Below, one piece after another: positions 10,524-21,611 of a stretch of 64,000 bases of DNA; position 1 is the first letter of the stretch; each line of letters begins with the position of its first letter. The notes beneath the pieces are model-generated. The model saw only the letters and a program-made list of their open reading frames with translations. It had not been told where the DNA came from and did not search any database. Source of the stretch: Rhodotorula mucilaginosa (lineage: Eukaryota; Basidiomycota; Microbotryomycetes; Sporidiobolales; Sporidiobolaceae); the NCBI GenBank assembly GCA_034406715.1, contig CP137866.1, forward strand, positions 434,001 through 498,000, given 5' to 3'. The translations under genes were made by a program, and so were the position numbers.

Positions 10524-13511
10524 ATGTCGCTGTACGGCGGGATCAGCTTCAAGGGGCAGGCTAAACCCCCGGCAGCAGCTCCTTCCACCGCCGACGCACC
10601 TGTGTCCAGTTCATCCGCTCCACCAGCAGCAACAGCAACAGCAGCAGCCGCGCAGCCACAGGCGCAAGATGCCAACAGCGACAAGCCAAAGCGTGAGTCC
10701 CACACCTGCCCCTCTCGTGCCAGCACGGGAGAGCCTGACCCCCCGATTCGACCGTGCCCAGCCGCGACTTGGTCGGCTGCCCTCCGCTTCGCTCCGACCG
10801 CCCGCAAGAGGCCCAACGCCGCAGCGGGCAACGCAGCTAAACCGTCTGCATCCGCCATTGCTCTCAAGTCGGCGTTTGGCGCGGCAGCCGACGATGACGA
10901 CAACGGGGACGCCAACGACTCCTCTTCAGCCGCAGCCGGATCCAAGAAAGGAGTTTCGTCAGGAGCGTTCAGGATCGCAACCGTAGGGAAAGCGGCACTC
11001 ACCGCTGCTCCTGAAAAAGCCCCGCCCGTCAACAAATGGAGCGCCGTCTCGCGCCCAGTCGAAGAGATCAAGCCCTTTGCCAGCACGAGCAGCACCGCCA
11101 ATTCTTCCTCTTCCAGGCTCGCCTCCCCCGCCGACAACACGAAACCGCGCACTCGTGCCCGTCGCGTGATTGCCAACCCGCCAGCCATGACCCTCGAAGA
11201 CGCGCCCCTCGCAGCCTCCACCGCAGGCGGGATCGTCGACGTCAACGGGTTCGCCGCCTCGGCCGCGGGCAAGAAACTCGCCGCGCAGCAGAACAAAAAG
11301 CGAGGCAAGAAGAAACGTGGAGGGGCCGGCGCGGGCGACGGAGGTGGTCCGCACGAGGACCCGGCGTTGGCGTTTGCGGATGTCCCGTACGACCCGGCGA
11401 GACCATGCGACTATGTACGTGGTCGCGTTATCCCTTCTATCGTATTATCGACGCTACGGTCATATTCGACCTTTCGTGCTCTTTCAAGGGCTTCCGCCAT
11501 CACCGCGCATCTCCTGCTCGTACCTAACGCCCTCCTTTCTCCCTCCCGCTCCACCACGCTCAGTCGGCGTACAAGACCCACCTTCGACTTATGCGCACAC
11601 AGCGTCGTCTCCAGCGCGAAGAGGAAGAACGACAGCGCCGCCAGCGGAGGGAAGGCTCCTGGTCCGGATCGAGTTACTACTCGGAAGACGACGACGAGGC
11701 GAACGAGCGCCGCAAGGAGAACGAGCCGCGTGAGTCTGCCTCCGGGAGTTCGCGTGTTGCTGTGTCTCTGTGACGCAGACCTGACAATGTGTTCTTGTAT
11801 CCGGTCTGAAACGGACTCGCAGTCAACAAGAAGCCTCGATTCTTCGCCCCTCCGACATCCTACGACAACCCCGCATCATCCACAGGAGGTTCAGCTTTTC
11901 CCCCACCACCTTCCTACGACTCGACACCCATGGCTTTTCCGCGCGACGAAACAGGCGATGAAGCCTACGCGAGGCGCATGGCCCTCTCGTCCGGCTTCGG
12001 CTCCGGCCACGCACCTCCGGGCGATTTCAGCAACAACTCGTCTAGACCAGCACCACCCGCGCAGACGTTCTTGCCTGTTCCGCCGAGGGAGGAAACGGGA
12101 GATGAAGCGTACGCGAGGAGGGTGGCCATGTCGCAGCGGAGGGAAGAGACGGGAGAAGAAGCGTACCAACGGCGGATGGCGCTTTCTCGCGGCGGTGGTG
12201 GTGGCGGCGGCGGCGGCGGCGTTCAGACGGCGCCACCGCCTGCGTTCGTTGCTTCAAGCCACGTGCAAGCCGGACCGGCACCGCCCTTTGTCCCGCCACC
12301 GCCTCCGCCAGGGTTCGTCCCCCCTCCAGCTGGCTTCGCCCCTCCCGCATTCCTTCCCGCCTCTGGTCCTCCTCCTGCTACCATGCATTATCAACAACCG
12401 ACCGATCACGCCGATGGATACCCTTCCGCGCCTCCTCCTCCTCCACCTCCCGCTGCGGCGGGTGCGCCATCGGGGACTGAAGCGCTCGATGCCGCGCAAG
12501 CGAAAGCGCGCGAGATCGCGGCCAAGTTGAGCAGACTCGGAGGCGCGTTTGGAGGGGGTGCTGTTGCACCTCCGAGTTCTGCTGGTGGGGCTGCACCGTC
12601 AGAAGGCGCCGGTATGAACCCGGAGGCGCCGACTTTTGCTCCCGCTTCGACGGCGGCGGGAGGCGCGACGAACCTCGCGTCGGGACCGCCAGCCGAGTGC
12701 GTCTCTCCCTCTCTCTGAGCCGGCAACTTCCAGTTAACTTCCCATTGACGCCCTGAATCGCTTTCTCACTGCAGACCCGACAACCGCAGCTTTGCAGAGC
12801 GCATGATGAGCCGGTTCGGGTGGGAAGAAGGCAAAGGCCTCGGCGCGCAAGAGTCGGGCATGACCTCGGCGCTTGCCGTCCAGCGGACTCCTGCCGCCGT
12901 CGCCGGCGGCTCCAAGAAACAGAAGAAGAAGAAAGAGGCTGAGCAGCAAGCCCCGCCTGCGCCGCCTCAGGGCATGGCGAGCCGGTCCGTCGTGGTCGAC
13001 TCGTCGCGCGAGCAACGCCTCGCCGAACAACGCGCGCAGATGGGAGGCGACGCGAGTCGAGTCGTCCTCTTGACCAACCTCTGCGCGCGCGACGAAGTCG
13101 ACGACGACTTGCCCGGGGAAGTGGCGGAAGAGGCGAACAAGATCGGAGTCGTCGAGAGGTGCTTCGTGTACCTCGTCCCGGGCGAGACGAGAGAGGACGA
13201 AGCGGTCCGGATCTTCCTCGTCATGAGCGGGTGAGTAATCACATTCCTTCGAACAGTCCTTCGAATAGCAAAGAGAAAATCGCTTGTGGAGGAACTAACG
13301 TACCCTCATGTTCCTACGTCAGTCTCGCCGGCGGCTACAATGCCGTACGCAGCTTTGACGGTCGCTTCTTTGGCGGACGGACCGTTCGGGCGAGGTGAGC
13401 AAGATATACCTACTGTGACTTTCGTTTATTTCTGCCCATGTTGATGTATGCGCGACGTGCGACAGATTCTACGACGACCGGGCCTTCCACAGTGCACAGT
13501 ATGACTTGTAG
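10524..13511 (+). CDS. RBM17: Splicing factor 45 homologue (G-patch + UHM)
   Basis: This is the SPF45/RBM17 alternative splicing factor, a nuclear protein that binds ULM motifs of U2AF/SF1/SF3B1 through its UHM. The start 'MSLYGGISFKGQ' at 10524 is typical. 'LAFADVPYDPARPCDY' joins across an intron (about 11416-11563) to 'YKTHLRLMRTQRRLQREEEE'. Three tandem repeats of the form 'ETGDEAYARRMALS' follow at 11950-12185, then a Pro/Gly/Ala-rich stretch. The G-patch is 'MMSRFGWEEGKGLGAQESGM' (about 12803-12862). The UHM begins 'VVLLTNLCARDEVDDDL' and contains the UHM Arg-x-Phe loop in 'GRFFGGR'. The last exon (from 13486) gives 'FYDDRAFHSAQYDL' with the stop at 13509-13511. It converges closely (113 bp) on the RBR ligase gene. 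Confidence 0.93.
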
Positions 13512-13624
13512 ACTGCCTGAGGTGATGACAAGGACCCCGAGTGCCCGACGAACCGGAGAGACGCCCAAGCAACAAGCGTTACACCGATCACCGAGCTACC
13601 TTCCAAGCGCCATCAAGCCGTCCC

Positions 13625-15888
13625 CTAGGCTTCCTTCCTCGACGGGGGCTTGTCCTGCCGCCTCTTGAACGCCGCCATCAACGTCTTCTGGCGTCGGACC
13701 TCCTCCGGCTCTGGCGGCGGCGTCGGCGGTTCCGATTCGGTGGCATCTCCCGCTGAAGACGCCACGCCTCCTACTTCTGCTCGACGCTTTCCTCCGGTCC
13801 AGCTCCCGCTTCCTGACGCTCCGCCACCAGGTGCACCACCGCCAAAGATTCCACTGCCGGCTGCAGCGTATCCGTACTGCGGCAAGGGGGGCATCATGCC
13901 AAAGTCGCGGAACGTGAACCACGGTGGCGGAGGAGGCGCGTTCGACGTCGGTACGCCAGCCGGCAACGCGGGAGGGAAGGCACGCGACGTCGAACCACGA
14001 GGGGCATGGCCGCCACGCAGCAGGTCACGGTCCTGCGAGTGCTCGAACGATGACTCCTGCGAACGAAAGACGTGCCGACCGTTCCGATAAAGCGCTTCCT
14101 CTTCCAGCTTTGTGCGCTTCGGAGCGGACGGTCCAATTTGCTCGATTTGGCGCATTCGGGGACCGTAATACCGTAACTCTCCAGCTCGGCGATCTTGCGC
14201 TTGCGAGCTTTTTGGGCCTTTTTGCGCGCACTCGCAAGGATGGTCAGCTCGTTGCTGATCCAATTCGCTCAGAGTGAGACTGAAGATTGTGGCCCACCTC
14301 GTCAAAGCTGCGCTTCTCGCTGTCGTCGTTGGCCGGGCAACGGATATCACCCGAAGCGCCTGTAAGGAAAGCAATTTCGTTGCTGTCAGCGCGCCTCGCT
14401 CGAAACGCTCTTATCAAGTGCCACTCACTCTCGTTCCAATGAGCCGAGCGTTCCGTCCGCTCGCCACAGACGTAGCAGAAATGAGTGCCACACGGTCCGC
14501 AAGTCATCCTGGCGATCAGGGGTGTGAGGATGGTGTGAGCACAGAAGTAGTCCAACCTCGATTCAGACTGGCCGCACTCACTTGTTGCAGCCTTCGATCT
14601 TCGTACAGGCCACACCACAGCTTGGGCACTTGCGGATGATCGCCTCGGACATCGCCTCTGCATACACAGCAATAAAGGCGCTGTCAGTCCACCTCGGCGG
14701 ACCTTTTCGACCCGATTTTCACCTCACCCTCGATCTGGTGCAGTACGTCTCCCTCGGTCAGCGGCAGAACCGGACACGGCTCGAAACCGTGCTCCTTCTG
14801 CACACCATTGGGGCATGAATGAATCAACTTTGTCGCTGAAGAACCCGTCGGCCTGTGCTTGCTCACGTGGTGGCAACGGCGACATGAGACGGCCTTGCAA
14901 GCCTGGCATGCGAAGCGGACGGTGTCCTCGTCGACGATAGCAGCGAAGGGGCAGAAGCTGTGACCGGGACGTCAGTCCGGACTCAAAACCGAACATGAAG
15001 AAGGGCAAATCAGCCAACTCACGGGCATTTTTCGAGATCGGCAAGATCGGCCTGGTCAAGGTCGACCTGAAGTTGCAAATCGTCGAGCTTGTCGAGCAGA
15101 GAACGTGGAACCGCACGCTTGAGCTCGATGGGTGGGAAGGAAGCGGCGCAGACGGTTCCGATCGCGAAGCAGGTCAATTCCTGGCGGAGAAGCTCAACGT
15201 CAACTCGTCAACTCGATTCCGCACGGAAGCTCGGACAGCGATACCCACCGGCTTCTTGCTTGCGATAGCATCTGAAGTGCGTTTGCTGAGACAGGAGCTG
15301 CAGAATGCGTGACCGGCATCGCAGTGACCTGTTGTGTCGGTCGGTTTCGATGCGAGTTAGCAAGAGACTGCCACGGGACGACAGATCTACTTCGCCAGAC
15401 TCACCGACTTGGGATAGCGGTACTTCTTCCAAGCAGCACTGGCACTCGACGTGGTGCTTCAAGCCCGGTTGGCTGCTGTCCTCATCCTCGGCCCCTCCTT
15501 CCGCCGGCGGGTCGACCCTGACTTGAAACCCTCCCTGGGCGAGCGGGTACCCGCCGCCGAAAAGCTCGTCAATCACTTTCACGGCGTCGTCTCTGTGCAC
15601 GTTCATCCGGTGAAGCAAGTACGGCGGCGAGACGTCCGGAAAGTCGGCGATGACGCTGTCGTAAACAGCACGACGGTGCGACCCCGGCTTCGGCAGAATG
15701 CATCTGATGACAGGCGGAGACGGAGCGGTGTTCGACGACTGCATGGTCTGGCTCCCGTGCCGTTGGTCCGAGGCGCCGGGCGTGGGCGAACGAGAGTCGC
15801 TGGGGCGAAAGAGTGGCGGCGGCGGAGGTGGAGACGAGAGCGGACTGCCGGACTTGCTGCCCGTCTCGGACCACCTCGAGGAGCTCAT
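13625..15888 (-). CDS. RBR-type E3 ubiquitin ligase, RNF216/TRIAD3-like
   Basis: RBR ligases pass ubiquitin through a RING2 cysteine. A CUE-like helix pair ('VIADFPDVSPPYLLHRMNVH') precedes RING1 ('VECQCCLEEVPLS', then 'GHAFCSSCL' after an intron). The linker 'FPPIELKRAVPRSLLDKLDD' and the IBR ('CPFCPFAAIVDEDTVRFACQ', 'CKAVSCRRCH') match the RNF216 pattern. RING2 is 'RKCPSCGVACTKIEGCNKM' with the catalytic Cys in 'EGCNKMTC', followed by 'CGTHFCYVCGE'. The tail is Pro/Gly-rich and ends 'RRQDKPPSRKEA'. The ATG at 15888 ('MSSSRWSETGSKSG') is used; the open frame above it runs into a poly-pyrimidine leader. Substrates are unknown. The upstream tandem gene also has a CUE-like segment (see findings). 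Confidence 0.88.
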
Positions 15889-16274
15889 GGTGCTGCTGCG
15901 ATTGACCCTCCGCAGCGTACAGGCAGCCAGGGACCCGTAGGTGTGGAGGCAAAGGATGACGAGGGCGACGAGCGGCGGCAAGTCCGTGGACCTCCTCGGA
16001 CTCGGTCGACCCCCCGATCCCCGCACTCGTCGCTCTTCTCTCTGTACCACCAACTTCTGTACCGATAGTATACAGCGCCTCTCTATAGCGTCTTCCCCGT
16101 CGACTGAAGAGTCCCTCTCGACGAACTTGAGAAGGTCAAAAAAAAAAGGCAAGTATTTTTCGATTCCACGGACTCAAGCACAACAGACGACAGTCCTCGT
16201 CCCCGCAAGCGTAATCCCCCTCAACCCTTTCCATCATTCAAGCCTCCCCACAAGCGCAACCACCCACCCTCCGC
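15889..16274. promoter_or_regulatory. Tandem intergenic region with a homopolymer A/T run
   Basis: This 386-bp gap lies between the stop of the CUE-like gene and the start of the RBR gene, both on the minus strand. It contains a run of about ten A at 16138-16148 (T on the coding strand), the kind of nucleosome-excluding tract found in fungal promoters. Nothing else is recognised. Confidence 0.4.
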
Positions 16275-18058
16275 CTAGTCGCCGAGCCTCCTCCCTTCGC
16301 CGAGGAACCACTCGCGTTCCTCCTCCTTGACATTTAAAGAACCGCTGCTGCTCGACGCCCACGACCCCACCGCGGGCTTCTGCTGCTTCTTCTGACCTTT
16401 CGAAGCGGACGTCGACGGCTTGTCCTGGTAGGCGGGTCCCCATCCGTCCGTGTTGGCACCGTGGCCGAACAAGTCGTCCCAGCATTCGCCGTCGTCGTCG
16501 TCCGACACGAAGTGGACGCGGCGTTTCTTGGCCGGCGTCGGCTTGGCTTTGGCCTTGACGCGAGCTTTGTTGCTCGTCGAGGTCGAAGCGATCGGGGTCA
16601 AGTCGTCGTCGCTCCAGCGCATTTCCTCATCCGGATCGGCGCGAACCCTCGCCTTCTTCTTTTGCTCCTTCTTCTTTTGGGCCGCCTCGCCACCCGACAG
16701 GCGAGCACGACGAGCTTCAAGCGACTCCTGCGAACAACCAAGTGACCGCAAGAGAGTGAGCCGGCGTCACGGTGCACGCGAAGAACGAAAGGGCACTCAC
16801 TTTCTTGCGCTTCTTGCTCTGGTCCTTCTTCTCCTCCTTCTTCCTCTTCTTCTGCAAGCCTTTTCCGCCGTACTCTGGAAGGGGGATTCAAGGATCAGCA
16901 TCCACAGAGAGAGTGAGATGGTCAGAAGAAGGAGGACGGACTGAGGTACTGCGCGAGCCAACGCGCTTCCTTCTCGAGCGTCTTGCTCTTCTCGATCGGC
17001 TTGCGGGCGCGCTTCGTCCCGTCCTGCAAGATGATCGGAGCATCCATGTCGCGCGGAGGACCCTTGAGCGGGAGGAGGTCTCCCTGCTGCTGCAAACGAC
17101 GCAGGTCGAACCAAGTGGGAGCGTATTTGCCGTCGCACTCGTCCGACTCGAACCGGCTCCGGATGTGGTTCTCCGCGTACTTGTTGTAGTCGCGGAAGAG
17201 GCGGTTCAAGCTTGAGGGAGGACCCGTGCAAAGATCGTCAGCATATGTGGTCGGAAAGACTAGGGGAGAAGACGGCGCGAGCGAGCAGACTCACGCGGCT
17301 TTGCGGTACGAGTCTTCGGGAGGATCGCGCTCCTCGGGGTCGAGCCAGTACCCCTCCTGCCCCATCACTTCCTCGCGCGTGAGGTCCTCCTCCTCCTCCT
17401 CCTCGGCGTCGTCCTGACCCGAGCCGGCGCCATCGTTGTCGCTCGCGAGCTGGTCCACCTCCTCGTCGTCGTCCTGCTCCTCGTCGTCGCTCGACCGCTG
17501 ACGAGCGCGCTTCTGCTTCGCCGACTTGCGAGCAGCCTTTTCCGCTTTGTGACTCGACGCACGACGGTCGTCGGCGCTGTCCGAGTCGGTGTCGCTGTCG
17601 TTCTCGGCGCGACGAACCTTCTTCTTCTTCTTTTTCTGCAAATCGCGCTCCCCACTCCCGCTCGCCAGATCGTCGCCGCTCGGTCCGACCTCCGGGTCGT
17701 ATCCCCACTTCCAACCCCCATCCCGGAGACGGTAGTTCGACTCGAGGATCGCCGACGCGATCAAGTCCGGGTCTTGGTGGTACTCCGGGCTCCTGAACAT
17801 CTCGAGTATCACGTGCGGGTCGACGTCCGGGATGGCGGCTTTGACCCTGTTGCGGTCCTTGAAACGCTCGGCAGCACGAGCTTTCTCATTCGCGGCGAGC
17901 CGGGCGGCCCTCTCGTCGTCGTCGTCGGAGCCGGACGAGAGTTCGATGGCGAGAGAGGCGCGCGGCTTGCGAAGTTTGCTCGGTCCTGGAGTCGGAGGAC
18001 CGGGCGACGAGCGGGGCGACAGCTGCGGAGGGGTCTTTTGGGCTGTAGGCGAGGCCAT
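16275..18058 (-). CDS. Unknown nuclear-type protein with a CUE-like segment
   Basis: I do not recognise this gene by name. The protein starts 'MASPTAQKTPPQLSP', then a segment 'AAIPDVDPHVILEMFRSP' with 'LIASAILESNYRL' that resembles a ubiquitin-binding CUE helix pair. A long acidic/basic low-complexity region (KKKKKK, SDTDSDS, EEEEEE) follows. After the first intron (GTGAGT to CTCAAG, about 17208-17295) comes 'ALNRLFRDYNKYAENHIRSR' with 'DGKYAPTWFDLRRL', similar in feel to the segment before the RBR in RNF216-like proteins. The C-terminus is Lys-rich (nuclear localisation likely) with an acidic 'VSDDDDGECWDDLFGHG'. No RING cysteines are present. It is transcribed toward the RBR gene, 386 bp away. 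Start and stop are solid; function is open. Confidence 0.75.
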
Positions 18059-19506
18059 TTTCCCCCTGCCGTGCTCCCGTAAGAGCGGGAAAGGCGAGCG
18101 AGAGGTTGCTTCAACCCGTCGAGTGGTGCGGTTGAGGAAGCTGCGGCTGTCACGCGCTGTGAGTGAAGTTGTGCGTACTCAGCACGGATTCAACCATTGA
18201 ACTGACGGCCGCGTGAGTACCTCGACACGTTTGGCCGTCATCGAGATGGGGTCAGTCGGCGCCGACTCACCTCGCGAGCCACTTGACGCTCCAAGAGCAC
18301 CCTGTCCCTGAGCCGGACGAGCAGCAGCACACGCGTCAAGGCCTACTGTGGCCCTATGAAAAGGTGCGACGAAGGCTCACGGTACGTGTGCGCGGGGAGG
18401 ACGAGGTGGGGAAGAGAGAAAGGCGGACGAGGTCAGTGCGGCGACGCGCAACGCGGCGGTGTCAGAGAGCAAATGTCGATCCGCTCTGCACACGGACATC
18501 GCGGGCAGGCAGCTAGTCCAGAACTACACTAGGGCTTTTTCATTGCAGATCATCAAGGCCCGACATCCCTCAGCGGGCGCGGAGACTGACCCATGCCGCC
18601 ACTCGACACGGAGCGCGGATTGCTCCATTCCGCGCCCCCTGCACGGCCGAGACACGAGTGAGGTGCGAGCAGGACACTTGCTCAGCTTGCTCCGCGACGA
18701 AGTTGGACCAGAGAGGCCTCTGGCGGAAAGAGAGCGAAGAACCCGCCGGTGGTGACGCCAGGAGCGAGTCGGATCGTTCTCAGCCGCGGTCATTGCTGCA
18801 TTCGCGGCGGAGACAACTACGCTGTGCGCTTGCGTGTTCGATGGTCAGGGGAGCAAGCAGAGCTAGAGCCTTCCTGTTCGGCGAAGCAGAGACGTTGGCG
18901 AGGACGGGAGAATACGACGCCAACATGGGATCGTGCGAGTCGCGCCAATCGGGACGGTTGATGCTCCGGCCAGCGGAGTCAGCATTCGCTGCGCGAGCTG
19001 GTGTTGTCAAACTCGAAGAGAGTCGGCAAGCTCTGGTCGATTGGCCGTCCTCTTGAGCAAGCAGCCACGCTCGAGACGGAAGCGGATCGTTCCGGTTGTT
19101 CATTCTGGGCAACACCAGCAGTGTGCAAGCCTATTGCGCATTGAGAGTATAGTCTTGTCGGACACGAGAGCCGAAATACTCCCCAGAGATGGCGCTGTAG
19201 TGTGTCGTTCGGCCGGGGCGTATGATTCGAGAGCAAAGTCGGAGGGCTGACAGCGAGGAGACTGCAGGGTGGCCGCGACTTGAGCGATTTGTTGCACACG
19301 CGCATAGGTATCAGCAATCTGGATCGAAAGAGGCGCAGTGGTTGGACCTGTTGCAAGCCTCGTCGACGTCGTCAGCGAGCGAGTCGACGTTGGCTCGCTT
19401 CCCACGACCAGACCTTGCGCTCAAAGAGTGACAAGGGAAACCAGCGAGCACACAAGATACCTTCGATCAGCCAGACCGCACCCAACAGCAACTTGCACCC
19501 GTCAGA
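18059..19506. other. 1.45-kb gap, mostly unexplained; one candidate minus-strand exon pair
   Basis: The gap is longer than any other between conserved genes here. No frame gives a recognisable protein. One place looks gene-like on the minus strand. A 72-nt open stretch at 18271-18342 reads as 24 codons rich in Leu and Arg ('LRDRVLLERQVARE'). It is followed by a good donor (GTGAGT, 18265-18270), a 69-bp intron, a CAG acceptor and a short end 'FNG' with a stop at 18190-18192. No convincing upstream exons or start could be joined to it. The rest (18350-19500) must hold the PRE2 promoter; otherwise I see nothing nameable. Confidence 0.3.
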
Positions 19507-21285
19507 ATGGTGCGCCGCGTCGTCATCTCATCCACTTTGATCCCTGACCGAACTGACCTCGACTGGCCCCTCCTTGCAGGACCGATTGGTACAGCGCTAC
19601 AGCAAGCCATCAGCCTCGACTTCTCGCCGCTATGCCCTCGAGGAATCCCACGTCGAAGAGTACGGCTACGCCCTCCCCCTCCTCGGCAGGGGGATCGAAA
19701 AGTGCCCCGTCCCTCGGTTCGACATGCCCGCCACCGTAGACGTGCGTCCCTCCTTTCACTCTAGTCCTCTTGAGAGAGCGTGATTTGGCTGACCGCGATT
19801 TCCCTCTGCGAGTGTGCAGCCGACCGCGTTCCTCCAGCTCCACACCGACGACATGTCGGACCCGTCGTGCCGCATCAAGATCAACCACGGAACGACCACC
19901 CTCGCCTTCAAGTTCCAGGGCGGGATCGTCGTTGCAGTCGACTCGCGAGCGACCGCCGGTAGTTACATCGGTGCGTTTCTTTTCGTCCCAACAGGCTTGC
20001 GCGGCCGGATACGCTGGATGGATGGTGGATCTAGGCGAGCCGTGCTCATCGCAGTCGAACATGTGAATGCACAGCCTCGGGAACGGTCAAGAAGGTGATC
20101 GAGATCAACCCGTACCTGCTTGGGACCATGGCCGGCGGTGCCGGTACGTCCTTTCCTCCTTTTCTCTCATGCGCCCGCACAGCACCTCATAACGATCGAA
20201 ATCCCCGCCCGCAGCCGACTGCCAGTACTGGGAAACCTACCTCGGCATCCAGTGCCGGTTGCACGAGTTGCGGAACCACGAACGGATCTCGGTCGCGGCG
20301 GCGAGCAAGTACCTCTCGAACCTCGTCTACTCGTACAAGGGCATGGGCCTCTCGATGGGGACCATGATTTGCGGTTGGGACAAGACGGTGAGAGGAGGAG
20401 CGATCCGAACGGCCGTTTTCTGCGCCTTGGACGGTCAGCTGATCCGCCTGTTCCATCTGTACCCCTCGTCTCACAGGGCCCTCAACTGTTCTACGTCGAC
20501 AGTGATGGTATGTATACCTTCTCACTGCGTCGAGGGTGTCGTCAGTGGACTAATTGTGCCTTCAAACCCTCACAGGTACTCGCTTGAAGGGCGACTTGTT
20601 CTCGGTCGGCAGTGGTAGCACGTTCGCCTACGGTGTCCTGTACGTCCAAACCTGTCATCTCCTCCCTTGTACTGCTCAACGTGCTGACTGGAACGAGCTC
20701 TCACCTACCTGCAGGGATCAAGGTGCGACGCGCGCGAATCGCTAGCAGAAATGGTCTCTCGTTCGGGGTCGGACCGAGACGCTGACCATGTGTTCATTCC
20801 GACATCGCACAGGCTACTCGTTCGACCTGTCAGACGAGGACGCGATCGACCTCGGTCGGAGGAGTATCTACGCCGCCGGTCACCGTGACGTGCGTGTCTT
20901 TTCCCTCTCTGGCCGCTGTCCTTGAGCTCCTCTTGCGTTCAGTAAGGAGACTGGGGACTAATCCGGTGGAATTTCGCACCGCACAGGCCTTCTCCGGCAA
21001 CACGATCAACCTCTATAGTGAGTACATCCTCTCGTGGCCCAAAGAAACCCTTGCTGACTTTCTTGCCCCTACTTTTAGTCGTCAAGGAGGACGGCTGGAA
21101 ATTCGTAAGCTCGTCCTGCCTTCCTTTGTTGTACCTCCGTATACTGACAACCGCCCTCCCCGAACCGCGCTGCGCAGATCGAGAACGTCGACGTCAACGA
21201 GTGCCACTACGACCGGGGGATGGCCGCCGCGCACACGCGGACGCAAGTGTCGGCCGCCGCTCCGCCCGTCGCGGCGTCTGCATGA
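19507..21285 (+). CDS. PRE2: 20S proteasome subunit beta-5 (chymotrypsin-like)
   Basis: This is a catalytic N-terminal-nucleophile hydrolase of the 20S proteasome. The propeptide is cut before the first Thr of '[20 protein letters not shown]' (from about 19896), giving the catalytic Thr1 preceded by 'KINHG'. Further family blocks are '[20 protein letters not shown]', '[20 protein letters not shown]', '[12 protein letters not shown]', '[16 protein letters not shown]', '[15 protein letters not shown]' and '[20 protein letters not shown]'. The propeptide starts '[14 protein letters not shown]' only if the ATG at 19507-19509 is a three-base coding exon, with an intron 19510-19579 (GTGCGC to TTGCAG). 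About nine exons. The stop is at 21283-21285 after 'PPVAASA'. Confidence 0.93.
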
Positions 21286-21611
21286 GCGTGCGACGCCAAG
21301 ATGTGTCTTTTTGCAATCTACGCCGAGACGGTGCTTGCATGTACAATCATCTGGTGGAGCGAGGAGAGAGAGACATGAGGCGAGCTAGTACGGGCGGATC
21401 CTCAGAGGGTCCGGCTCTGCGCGCTTGCGGGCGTTCCTTGCCCGTAGGAGGCTCTGTGAGCGCACAGCTGCAGATGTGCAATCGAATTTACCCGAGAGCC
21501 TGCGAGCGGGCCACTAAAATTTTCTCCCTCTCCTCCTGCTCGTATTCGCGTGCGGCTTGTTCATCTCGCCTCGCCTTCAGTTTAAGAGCTCCGACTCGGA
21601 CCCGAAGCGCG
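21286..21611. promoter_or_regulatory. Tandem intergenic region PRE2 to bL9m
   Basis: This 326-bp gap holds the PRE2 3' UTR and the bL9m promoter. No specific signal is recognised. Confidence 0.35.

Noticed and set aside
15889-16152. Upstream start for the RBR ligase at 16152
   Set aside because: The added part is translated from a homopolymer-rich leader and lacks any conserved text.
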